Below, one piece after another: positions 7,926-16,782 of a stretch of 16,782 bases of DNA. Source of the DNA: Actinomycetota bacterium. Lineage in GTDB: Bacteria > Actinomycetota > Nitriliruptoria > Nitriliruptorales > JAHWKO01. The stretch covers positions 1 to 16,782 of the forward strand of contig JAHWKO010000051.1 in the NCBI GenBank assembly GCA_019347855.1, written 5' to 3'. Positions within the stretch are counted from its first letter, which is position 1; each line of letters begins with the position of its first letter. A model generated the notes under the pieces. That model made no database searches. It saw nothing but the letters and a program-made list of their open reading frames with translations, and was not told where the DNA came from. A program made the position numbers and the translations under genes.

Positions 7926-8648
7926 TCAGGGCTCCTCGGCCCGTCGTCGCACCGACGCGGACAACACCAGCACGAGCAGCACGCGGAAGTAGTGGTAGAT
8001 CAACCGGAGGCTGCGGGTCGACGGTGTCCCGGCCGCTCGGCTGTGCATCGGGGTGGGGACCTCGTCGATCCGCAGTCCCGCGTACGCCGCCAGGATGAGG
8101 GCTTCGACCGAGTCCATGTACTCCGCGGGGTACGTGCGCGAGAAGAACCGCAGCGCGGCGGGACCGAACGCGCGGAACCCCGACGAGGTGTCGGTGAAAC
8201 GCCGACCGGACAGGAGGTGGACCACCACGCGCAGGAACCCCATCGCCCCGCCGCGGACGTGACCGACGTCGTAGTCGGCCTCGTTGCCGGCGAACCTGCT
8301 GCCCACCACCATGTCCGCGCCGTCGTCGAGGGCCGTGTGGAGGCGCGCGATCGCTTTCGCGTCGTGTTGACCGTCCGCGTCGAACTGCACGACCCGCTCG
8401 TAGCCGTGCATCGCCGCGTAGTGGAACCCGGTGCGCAGCGCCCCGCCGATCCCGAGGTTGAACGGCAGACGCGCGACCCGGACGCCCGCCTGACGGGCGA
8501 CGACCGTCGTGTTGTCCGTGGAGCCGTCGTCGACGACCAGCACGTCGTGGTCCGGCACGTGCTCCCGGAGGTCGGCGAGGGCGCTGGGGAGCGCTTCCTC
8601 CTCGTTGTACGCGGGGATCACGACCAGGGTTGATGCGCGGGCGTTCAC
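7926..8648 (-). CDS. Family 2 glycosyltransferase, polyprenyl-phosphate sugar synthase-like
   Basis: This GT-A fold enzyme probably moves a sugar from a nucleotide-sugar to a lipid phosphate (dolichol-phosphate-mannose synthase type) or to a glycan on the cytoplasmic face of the membrane. The 240-aa product has VVIPAYNEEEALPSAL (9-24), the nucleotide-binding VVDDGSTDNT (38-47), LGIGGALRTGFHYA, and the metal-binding DXD in FDADGQHD (89-96). A hydrophobic C-terminal stretch (LIYHYFRVLLVLVLSAS) may dock to the membrane. The start is the GTG at 8648, overlapping the flippase stop as GTGA and with GGAGGG upstream; longer reading to 8954 would only traverse the flippase gene out of frame. A DUF2304 gene two genes upstream is a usual partner of this GT type. 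The sugar and acceptor are unknown. Confidence 0.88.
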   Translation of the reverse strand: MNARASTLVVIPAYNEEEALPSALADLREHVPDHDVLVVDDGSTDNTTVVARQAGVRVARLPFNLGIGGALRTGFHYAAMHGYERVVQFDADGQHDAKAIARLHTALDDGADMVVGSRFAGNEADYDVGHVRGGAMGFLRVVVHLLSGRRFTDTSSGFRAFGPAALRFFSRTYPAEYMDSVEALILAAYAGLRIDEVPTPMHSRAAGTPSTRSLRLIYHYFRVLLVLVLSASVRRRAEEP

Positions 8649-9922
8649 GGAGCTGCCCTCCGAGCGATGTGGGTGCGGACGGTGAGGACCATGGCGGCCG
8701 CCGCGGCCGCCGATCCGATGAGGAAGCCGACCTCCAGCCGCAGCAACAGGTCGGAGCTGGCGAACGCGAAGCCGAGGACGGTCGTGGCGACACCGATCGC
8801 GAAGCCCCGTGCCGCACGAGCGTGCTCGCCCAGCGCGATCACGGCCTGCGCGTACGCCAGGGCGATCATGTAGACGCCGGCACCCGCGGCGAGCAGGGCG
8901 AGGTCGCGACGTTCCAGAGGGAACGTCGGACCGAACAGCACCCGGACGACCCACGGTCCCGCCACCCAGGCCCCCACCGTCGCGGCGACGCCGATCGCCG
9001 CGACGAGCCCACCCAGACGGCGCAGGCTGCGCTGGAAGTCACGCAGCATCCCCTGACCCGCCATGCGCGACAGGGCCGGCAGGAGCGCGGCCTGCACGGC
9101 CGAGAACGCGAACAGCGGGACGCGCGCGACGACGAAGCTCGCGAGGAAAGCGCCGACGATCGTCTGCTCCCCCGCTGCCGCCAGGATCGGCGCGGCGAGG
9201 AGCGCGGCGTTCGCCAGGCCCTGCGACAGCACCGACGCGGCGAGGAGCCATCCGAGCGCCCCGGACAGCTCGGACCACGCGACGCTCGGCCCGTCGGTCA
9301 GCCACCCGCCACGGCGGACACCGACGATCAGCGCGCCCAGCGGCGCTGCTCCCAGGACCACCCCGTACGGCCCCGCGACCCCGACCCCCAGGAAGGCCAA
9401 CAGCCCGCAGGCCCCGACCCTCACCAGGCCTTCGGCGGCCAGGACGCCGCCGTACCGGTCGAAGCGCCCCGCCCCCGAGAGGACCCCGCGCAGCAGGTGC
9501 TCCGCGGCGAACCCCACGACCGCGAGGAGCAGACCGACCAGCAGCAGCTCCTCCCCCGCGAACAGCGGGTCGACGGTCAGGGGGATCGTGACGAACCCGA
9601 CGAGGACGAGGACCGCGGCGGCCGCGGCACCGATCGCGCCGATCCGCCGGACCACGGGGGCGGCACCGATCCCTCGAGCCCGTCGCGACGCGACCAGTCG
9701 CGACACCTCCTGCTCGAGCGGCAGGAACACCCCCGGTCCAGCGGTGAACACGACCGCCCACAACGACGACAGCGGTGCCAGGCGAGCCGGCCCCAGCACG
9801 CGCCCCGTGATCACGAGGAACCCGTACGACGTCAGGCCGAGCACCCCGAGCCCGATGCCGACGCTCAGCGCCCCTTCGGGCAGGGGGTTCCGACGCCGCA
9901 GGCTCGCGAGGAGCGAGCTCAC
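8645..9922 (-). CDS. Polysaccharide flippase-like membrane protein (MOP/Wzx superfamily)
   Basis: This is a 425-aa, strongly hydrophobic protein with about 12 predicted membrane helices, resembling Wzx/MATE-type exporters that flip lipid-linked glycan units across the membrane. The N-terminal helix region (LGLTSYGFLVITGRVLGPA) with the following LSSLWAVVFTAGPGVFLPLEQEVSR is typical of the family. The second half repeats the pattern (FLASFVVARVPLFAFSAVQAALLPALSRM, VLFGPTFPLERRDLALLAAG). The start is the GTG at 9922, overlapping the DUF2304 stop by 4 nt (GTGA). The stop overlaps the next GT2 the same way, so the three genes are one translationally coupled unit. The specific substrate is unknown. 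Assignment is by topology and context, not by a catalytic motif. Confidence 0.78.
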   Translation of the reverse strand: MSSLLASLRRRNPLPEGALSVGIGLGVLGLTSYGFLVITGRVLGPARLAPLSSLWAVVFTAGPGVFLPLEQEVSRLVASRRARGIGAAPVVRRIGAIGAAAAAVLVLVGFVTIPLTVDPLFAGEELLLVGLLLAVVGFAAEHLLRGVLSGAGRFDRYGGVLAAEGLVRVGACGLLAFLGVGVAGPYGVVLGAAPLGALIVGVRRGGWLTDGPSVAWSELSGALGWLLAASVLSQGLANAALLAAPILAAAGEQTIVGAFLASFVVARVPLFAFSAVQAALLPALSRMAGQGMLRDFQRSLRRLGGLVAAIGVAATVGAWVAGPWVVRVLFGPTFPLERRDLALLAAGAGVYMIALAYAQAVIALGEHARAARGFAIGVATTVLGFAFASSDLLLRLEVGFLIGSAAAAAAMVLTVRTHIARRAAP

Positions 9923-10284
9923 TCCGTCCGACCATCCGTCTCCTGGTCCGCGGCGAGGTCGGCCCGCAGGATCGCCACCTCCTCCGCCAGGGTGCGGGTC
10001 CGTTCCTCGAGGCGGGAGAGCTCCCAGGACACGTGCACCGACACCAGGATCAACAGGATGATCGCGGCGAGGAACAAGGTGGTCGGTGGGTAGAAGATCC
10101 CGAGCCAGAGCGAGACCTTGTTCAACAGTGCCGGTGACACCGCGAGCACGACCATCGCGAGGCCCACGGACAGCCAGAGGAAGGCGTACTTCGCCCGGAG
10201 CTCGCGACGTCGCACGAACCGCACCATCAGGAGCAGGGTGACGACCGTCACGATCGACACGAGCAGGTGCGCCTTGGCGCTCAC
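9919..10284 (-). CDS. DUF2304 small membrane protein
   Basis: The 121-aa protein has three hydrophobic helices (about 7-21, 33-52 and 68-86) followed by a charged coiled-coil tail (ELSRLEERTRTLAEEVAILRADL). The YPPTTLFLAAIILLILVSVH helix leading into that tail is the hallmark of DUF2304. The function is not established. Such genes commonly sit beside DPM1-like GT2 and flippase genes, as here, suggesting a scaffold or partner in making lipid-linked sugars. The GTG at 10284 was chosen because homology begins there; it has only a weak ribosome site but overlaps the stop of a 9-codon leader ORF (GTGA). The 3' end overlaps the flippase start by 4 nt. Confidence 0.82.
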   Translation of the reverse strand: MSAKAHLLVSIVTVVTLLLMVRFVRRRELRAKYAFLWLSVGLAMVVLAVSPALLNKVSLWLGIFYPPTTLFLAAIILLILVSVHVSWELSRLEERTRTLAEEVAILRADLAADQETDGRTE

Positions 10285-10310
10285 GGGGCAACCTTCGTCG
10301 CGTCGCTCAC
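10281..10310 (-). CDS. Possible 9-residue leader peptide ORF before DUF2304
   Basis: A GTG at 10310 with a strong AGGAGG (10315-10320, four bases upstream) opens a frame of nine codons, MSDATKVAP, then TGA. That stop overlaps the DUF2304 GTG as GTGA. The strong ribosome site belongs to this small ORF rather than to DUF2304 itself, so ribosomes may terminate here and restart on DUF2304. The two starts share the direct repeat CCCGTGAGCG, so a local duplication is another explanation. It contains no run of regulatory codons. It may be non-functional. Confidence 0.35.
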   Translation of the reverse strand: MSDATKVAP

Positions 10311-10311
10311 G

Positions 10312-10328
10312 GGTCCTCCTCGGGGACC
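10312..10328 (-). promoter_or_regulatory. Hairpin able to mask the strong ribosome-binding site
   Basis: On the minus strand GGTCCCC and GAGGACC pair (6 of 7) around a 3-nt loop. The 3' side of the loop and stem covers most of the AGGAGG at 10320-10315. If it folds it would limit access to the only good ribosome site in front of the DUF2304-flippase-GT2 unit. It lies within the predicted 26-nt leader. Confidence 0.3.
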
Positions 10329-10342
10329 GGCTGGGCTCGCCG

Positions 10343-10348
10343 ATCGTA
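10343..10348 (-). promoter_or_regulatory. Predicted -10 box for the DUF2304-flippase-GT2 operon
   Basis: TACGAT on the minus strand (10348-10343) fits TANNNT and predicts a start near 10336, about 26 nt before the leader GTG. No good -35 is visible. The box lies inside the recurrent element TCGTAGGTG (10344-10352 on the plus strand) that also flanks the transporter promoter. Confidence 0.4.
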
Positions 10349-10352
10349 GGTG
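10344..10352. repeat. Third copy of TCGTAGGTG element
   Basis: The 9-mer is identical to those in the inverted repeat at 658-724. All three copies seen in the window are intergenic and close to predicted promoters. Here it overlaps the -10 box of the minus-strand glycan operon in the divergent region 10285-10437. Confidence 0.4.
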
Positions 10353-10396
10353 ACGGGTGCCGACGCCCCGCGGACGCCGTTCCGCCGTGCACCACC

Positions 10397-10402
10397 TAAG
10401 CT
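10397..10402 (+). promoter_or_regulatory. Predicted -10 box for the plus-strand GT2 gene
   Basis: TAAGCT matches TANNNT and would start transcription near 10409, about 29 nt upstream of the ATG at 10438. No clear -35 is present. It is the best candidate in the 153-bp divergent intergenic region for the plus-strand pair. Confidence 0.35.
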
Positions 10403-10437
10403 CCTGCCGCCTGTCCGCCGCACGTCTCCAGGGGCCC

Positions 10438-11259
10438 ATGCCGTCGAACGACCGCCCGACCGTGTCGGTCGCCATGGCCGTCCTGGCGCCGGATCCGCGG
10501 TACTTCCCCGCGGCCGTGCGCAGCATCCTCGACCAGACGCTCGAGGACCTCGAGCTGGTGATCGTGGAGGACCCCTCGGAGCGCTCGGCGGCCGAGCAGC
10601 TGCGCGGGATCGATGACCCTCGGGTCCGACTCATCGAGAACGCGACCCGCACCTCGCTGGTCGAGCAGCGCAACCGCGCCGTGCGCGAGGGACGTGCGCA
10701 GCTCGTGGCGATCCTCGATGCCGACGATGTCGCCCGGCCGGAGTGGCTGGCTGCGCAGGTCCGGGTGTTCGAGGAGCGACCGGAGGTCGACGTCGTCGGA
10801 GCCGCCCTCCGTGTCGTGGACGACGCCGGCGACGTGGTCGGCTACCGCAGCTACCCCACGGACCACGAGGACATCGTCCGGGCCTTCCCCCGCTACAACC
10901 CGGTAGCGCAACCCGGGGTCGTCTTCCGCCGGGCTGCGTTCGACATGGCCGGCGGGTACCAGGCTCGGATCGCGAACGAGGACTACGACCTCTGGTCGCG
11001 GATGGCCCTGGCGGGATGCGGGTTCGCGAACCACGACCATCACCTGGTCGACTACCGCGTGCACCCCGGCGGGATGAAGGCGCGGAAGCTACGCGAGACG
11101 ATCCGCGGGACCCTCGACGTCAAATGGCGACTGTGGCGTTCCCACCTGGGGGTCGTCGGGTGGCTGTGGTTCGTGATGGAAGCCGGCCTCCTGCTGCTTC
11201 CCACGGACCTCGTGTACCGAGCGTTCGTCCGGCTCCGGTACCGCCGGGCCAGCACGTGA
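10438..11259 (+). CDS. Family 2 glycosyltransferase
   Basis: This 273-aa GT-A fold transferase uses an activated nucleotide-sugar and probably extends a surface glycan. It shows TVSVAMAVLAPDPRYFPAAVRSILDQT in the N-terminal Rossmann half, VIVEDPS (41-47) where most relatives have VDDGS, the metal-binding LDADD (93-97), the conserved block RYNPVAQPGVVFRR, and the acid pair in NEDYDLWSRM (180-189) that normally holds the catalytic base. The C-terminus (WLWFVMEAGLLLLPTDLVYRAF) is hydrophobic and probably membrane-associated. The ATG at 10438 has AGGGG a few bases upstream; an upstream in-frame ATG at 10357 adds unconserved residues in the promoter region. Its stop overlaps the next gene by 4 nt. 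Donor and acceptor are unknown. Confidence 0.88.
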   Translation: MPSNDRPTVSVAMAVLAPDPRYFPAAVRSILDQTLEDLELVIVEDPSERSAAEQLRGIDDPRVRLIENATRTSLVEQRNRAVREGRAQLVAILDADDVARPEWLAAQVRVFEERPEVDVVGAALRVVDDAGDVVGYRSYPTDHEDIVRAFPRYNPVAQPGVVFRRAAFDMAGGYQARIANEDYDLWSRMALAGCGFANHDHHLVDYRVHPGGMKARKLRETIRGTLDVKWRLWRSHLGVVGWLWFVMEAGLLLLPTDLVYRAFVRLRYRRAST

Positions 11260-12575
11260 CCCTCGACGACCTGATCCGCCCCGCGCCGGTCCGGTGGACG
11301 TGGCCACGGGTGCTCGGGGCGGCGGGTGCAGGGATCGCCACCACCCTCGTGACGCTGCTCGTCCGGCCCGCCGGGGCGCCGCTGCTGGACACCGTGTGGG
11401 CGGAGGACGGTTCGGAGTTCCTCGCCAACGCCCTCGTCCTGGACCCGCTCGCCTCGCTGTTCGAGCCCTACTCCGGGTACCTCCACGTCGTCCCGCACCT
11501 GGTCGCGGAGATCGCTACGGCACTGCGGGTGTCGGCCGCTGCTGAGGTGCTGGCCGTGGCTGCGGCGATCGTCACCACGTCGTGTGCGCTGATCGTGTTC
11601 CACGCGGCCGCGGGACACGTGCCCTCCCCGTGGGTGCGCGGGGCCCTCGCCGGACTCGTGGCACTGGTCCCCCTGTCCGGATGGGAGGCGATCGGCAACG
11701 TCGCGAACGTGCACTGGTACCTGACCTTCACCGCGTTCTGGGTGCTGCTTTGGCGCCCAACTTCATGGGCTGGGACCACGCTCTCCGCGGTCCTGCTCGC
11801 GTCGACCGCGTTGACGGCCCCCCAGTCCGTGCTGCTCGCGCCGCTCGCGCTGGCGCGCTTCGGTCGACCCAGGGACCCCCGGACGGTGATCCCGAGCGGC
11901 GCCTACGTGCTGGCGATCGGGGCGCAGCTCGCGGTGATCGCCTCGGTCGTGGACGCCGGCACGGGGCTGGTCGGGGCGCCGGCTGAGACGATCGCCCACG
12001 CGTACGGCCAACGCGTCCTGGCCACCGTGGTCGCCGGACACCAGCTGTCCGCTCGCGTGTGGGACCTCGCAGGCTGGGCGTGGCCGGTCGCCGCCGGTGT
12101 CTCGGTGGCGGCGCTCCTGGCGTACGGCTTCACCCGGGTCGGGTGGCCCCGCCGCGCGGTGGCGCTGCTCGCCTGTGCGTACTCCGGGGTCTTCCTCGTG
12201 TCCGCGGTCTACTGGCGCGGGACCGCCCAGGCCCTCGTCTGGCCACCAGGCGCCGCGAACGGTGCGGCCGACCGCTACCAGATCATCCCCGTGCTCCTGC
12301 TGTGGAGCGCCCTGGCCGTCGTGCTGGGTAGCCACCGCGACCCAGATTTCCGCCTGTTCGACCGCCTGCTACCCGCGCTGACGGTGGGGGCGGCGACCGT
12401 CATGGTCGTCAGCAGCCTCCGGGTCACCACGCCGCGGGACGGACCCAGCTGGGACGCTGGCGTCGAGCGAGGTCGCACCGTCTGCGCCCACCGCTCGCTG
12501 AACCGGTACGAGGTGGAGATCGATCCTGGGGGATGGGCAGCGCCGATCCCCTGTGATCGCTTGTCAGGCGTCTGA
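11256..12575 (+). CDS. Polytopic membrane protein, GT-C glycosyltransferase-like
   Basis: This 439-aa protein has roughly ten hydrophobic segments. After the first helix (about 18-37) comes an outside loop with DTVWAEDGSEFLANAL (45-60) and EPYSGYLHVVPHLVAEI (70-86). Acidic pairs in this loop are characteristic of GT-C enzymes that take sugars from polyprenyl-phosphate donors, so a role in adding sugars on the outer face of the membrane is a reasonable guess. I do not recognise a named family with a known reaction. The start is the GTG at 11256, sharing GTGA with the stop of the GT2 before it, so the pair is probably coupled and may cooperate: one enzyme making the donor, the other using it. 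The 3' end overlaps the convergent DUF2142 gene by 12 bp. Confidence 0.72.
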   Translation: MTLDDLIRPAPVRWTWPRVLGAAGAGIATTLVTLLVRPAGAPLLDTVWAEDGSEFLANALVLDPLASLFEPYSGYLHVVPHLVAEIATALRVSAAAEVLAVAAAIVTTSCALIVFHAAAGHVPSPWVRGALAGLVALVPLSGWEAIGNVANVHWYLTFTAFWVLLWRPTSWAGTTLSAVLLASTALTAPQSVLLAPLALARFGRPRDPRTVIPSGAYVLAIGAQLAVIASVVDAGTGLVGAPAETIAHAYGQRVLATVVAGHQLSARVWDLAGWAWPVAAGVSVAALLAYGFTRVGWPRRAVALLACAYSGVFLVSAVYWRGTAQALVWPPGAANGAADRYQIIPVLLLWSALAVVLGSHRDPDFRLFDRLLPALTVGAATVMVVSSLRVTTPRDGPSWDAGVERGRTVCAHRSLNRYEVEIDPGGWAAPIPCDRLSGV

Positions 12576-14105
12576 CGCCAGGTCGCGCCGCTCGGACCGG
12601 GCTACCGCCGCGGACGCCCAGATCCACCACCCGAAGGCCGCGGCTGCCGCCGCGAAGGCCACGGTGAGCAGTCGTCCGTCGACCGGCGGCGCCCAGCCGG
12701 GTCCGGTCAGCCCCGGGTAGGGACCGTTGATGCCGACGGTGTAGCGACGCAGCGTCCCGGCGAACGCCACCACATGTGCCCCCCACGCGACGACGAGGAC
12801 CCAGCCGAGGAGCGCCCGGAGCCGATCCGGCCGGAGGACCGGATGCTCCTGCACCGCGACCGCGGCGACGATCGGCAGCCCGACCGCGAGGGGCAGGGTG
12901 TAGCGCCCCTGCCAGACGAACCCCTCGGTACCGAGCACCCGTGCCTCGAGCACCGCGGGGACCAACGGCAGGGCCACGGCGATCAGTGCGGTCGCGATCG
13001 AGAAGCGGCTGTTGGTGACGAGCGCGAGCAGCACGAGGAGACCGACGAGCAGCAACCAGACGATCGGGACGACACCCGGTGCGGGGGTGTCCAGCCATCC
13101 GAACATCCCGAACAACTGCTCGGTGTAATCGTCGGTCCGGAGGAACGTCTCGATCAACGCGGGCCGGAACCGGGTCGGCAGGCCGCTCGGCTCGCCCGTG
13201 GTGGCTCCCGACAGGAAGCCGGACCCGACCAGCCACGCCACGGACACGACCGCGCCCACGACGGTCGCCGCGACCGCTGCCCACACCGCTCGCATCCGTA
13301 CGAGGGAGGTGAACGTCCGGCGCCGGACGACCAGCAGCAGGACGGCGCCCGTCAGCGCGACCCACAGCGCGGATGCGGGGCGTGACAGAGCCAGCAGCAC
13401 CGCGCCGAGCGCCGCGATCGCGGCGAGCCGACGGACGTGGGCCCTGTCGCGCACCCGGACCAGGGCGAGACCCGCCAGCCAGAACGCGAGGTTGCCCGCC
13501 ACCTCGAGGGCGTTGGGGTTGATGATCGCGAACACGAACAGGACCATCGGGGTCAGGGCCACCGCCACCCCGAGAGCCAGGTGCTCGTCCCACCGGTGAC
13601 GTACCGACCACAGGGCCAGTACGACCACGGCCACGACGAGCAACGCCGAGACCGCGCGGGCCCAGTACAGGCTCGCAGCGCCGGCATCCGCACGGAGTGG
13701 GAGACCGCTCACCGCGTAGTAGGCCGGCGGGTAGCGCCCCGCCCGGGTGACCACATCGACCCCACCCTCAGCATCCTCGTGGCGTGGTTCCCCGCATCCG
13801 GCGGGGACGTCCGGGTGGAACGCGAAGCACCCCGGGTCCGGCAGCTGAGCGATCGAGGCGGGGACCGTCACCTCCCGGCCGAGGACGTCACCGGCCGGCT
13901 CCCGTCCGGAGATGTCACCGCCGGCGACCGCCGCCGCCCAGAAGGTGTGAGCGGGCTCGTCGGGACCTCCGAAGACCGGCGTCGCCAGCACCCATGCGCC
14001 GACCTGAACCAGGAGCAGCAGCCCCCCCAGGAGCCAGGTCCATCCCGAACCGGGATCGACGATGCGGATCAGGGGGCTCGGGTCGGACGTTCGGGGCTGG
14101 TCCAC
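12564..14105 (-). CDS. DUF2142 integral membrane protein
   Basis: The 513-aa product has about ten or more membrane helices. It carries the DUF2142 marks FGGPDEPAHTFWAA (45-58) just after the first helix and RYPPAYYAVSGLPL, the 'PP.YY' segment, further on. This family looks like GT-C glycosyltransferases in topology and is often found in surface polysaccharide and teichoic-acid-type loci; the reaction is not established. A large outside loop with several Cys residues (PDPGCFAF, PAGCGEP) lies between the two motifs. The start is the GTG at 14105, 11 bp after the uvrA stop and without a Shine-Dalgarno; longer reading to 14663 only traverses uvrA out of frame. It probably rides on the uvrA transcript. 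The start choice is less sure than the family. Confidence 0.82.
   Translation of the reverse strand: MDQPRTSDPSPLIRIVDPGSGWTWLLGGLLLLVQVGAWVLATPVFGGPDEPAHTFWAAAVAGGDISGREPAGDVLGREVTVPASIAQLPDPGCFAFHPDVPAGCGEPRHEDAEGGVDVVTRAGRYPPAYYAVSGLPLRADAGAASLYWARAVSALLVVAVVVLALWSVRHRWDEHLALGVAVALTPMVLFVFAIINPNALEVAGNLAFWLAGLALVRVRDRAHVRRLAAIAALGAVLLALSRPASALWVALTGAVLLLVVRRRTFTSLVRMRAVWAAVAATVVGAVVSVAWLVGSGFLSGATTGEPSGLPTRFRPALIETFLRTDDYTEQLFGMFGWLDTPAPGVVPIVWLLLVGLLVLLALVTNSRFSIATALIAVALPLVPAVLEARVLGTEGFVWQGRYTLPLAVGLPIVAAVAVQEHPVLRPDRLRALLGWVLVVAWGAHVVAFAGTLRRYTVGINGPYPGLTGPGWAPPVDGRLLTVAFAAAAAAFGWWIWASAAVARSERRDLASDA
12567..12579. terminator. Possible bidirectional hairpin across the convergent stops
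   Basis: GGCGT-CTG-ACGCC forms a perfect 5-bp stem that spans the plus-strand stop (12573-12575) and begins next to the minus-strand stop (12564-12566). Being a dyad it would form in either transcript. There is no T-run on either side and the stem is short, so the call is weak. Confidence 0.3.
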
Positions 14106-14116
14106 CGCCGGCCGGT

Positions 14117-16782
<2,666 letters not shown>

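Noticed and set aside
8630..10093. 487-codon open frame on the plus strand opposite the flippase
   Set aside because: Its composition is dominated by Arg, Gln, Asp and Glu, as expected from reading a hydrophobic membrane-protein gene backwards.
9923..10291. Longer flippase start within the DUF2304 gene
   Set aside because: The extra sequence is the DUF2304 gene read in another frame; the GTGA junction at 9922 fits the operon style.

Overview
The window is about 16.8 kb of very GC-rich, tightly packed bacterial DNA. The conserved run uvrC-rapZ-yvcK-whiA followed by gap and pgk, frequent GTG starts and 4-nt GTGA/ATGA gene overlaps, and hairpin terminators without U-tracts all point to a high-GC Actinomycetota. 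The genus cannot be read from the sequence. A deep-branching or uncultured lineage is an inference, based mainly on the absence of tpiA after pgk and on the glycan genes lying between uvrA and uvrC.

Layout, left to right. At 1-508 (minus) is the start of a family-5 ABC transporter substrate-binding lipoprotein, cut by the window edge. A 230-bp regulatory gap (509-738) follows, with a recognisable promoter, an inverted repeat around it and a long 5' UTR. Glycolysis comes next, pgk (739-1977) and gap (1985-2986), with a promoter in front of gap. The conserved regulatory/repair operon uvrC-rapZ-yvcK-whiA occupies 3088-7831. It ends in a UUCG hairpin after whiA and begins with what looks like a leaderless uvrC promoter. 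Just upstream is a striking 54-bp near-palindrome (7869-7922).

A cell-surface glycan block spans 7926-14105. On the minus strand are a DUF2304 membrane protein, a Wzx-like flippase and a polyprenyl-phosphate-type GT2, all joined by 4-nt overlaps. On the plus strand, running divergently, are a second GT2 and a GT-C-like integral membrane protein. A DUF2142 membrane protein lies on the minus strand, converging on the GT-C-like gene and overlapping it by 12 bp at the stops. The window closes with most of uvrA (14117-16782, minus, N-terminus off the edge).

How the genes fit together: UvrA and UvrC belong to nucleotide excision repair. RapZ, YvcK and WhiA are the usual actinobacterial companions of uvrC, linking nucleotide-sugar and cell-envelope status to gene control. 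Gap and Pgk are successive glycolytic steps. The surface-glycan genes separate uvrA from uvrC and probably build and export a polysaccharide or modify a lipid-linked glycan. No tRNA, rRNA, CRISPR array, insertion sequence or gene-free stretch over 300 bp was seen. No clearly new multi-gene system was found. The less ordinary signals are the palindrome and leaderless start before uvrC, the recurring TCGTAGGTG element in control regions, the leader ORF before DUF2304, and the uncharacterised glycan membrane proteins.
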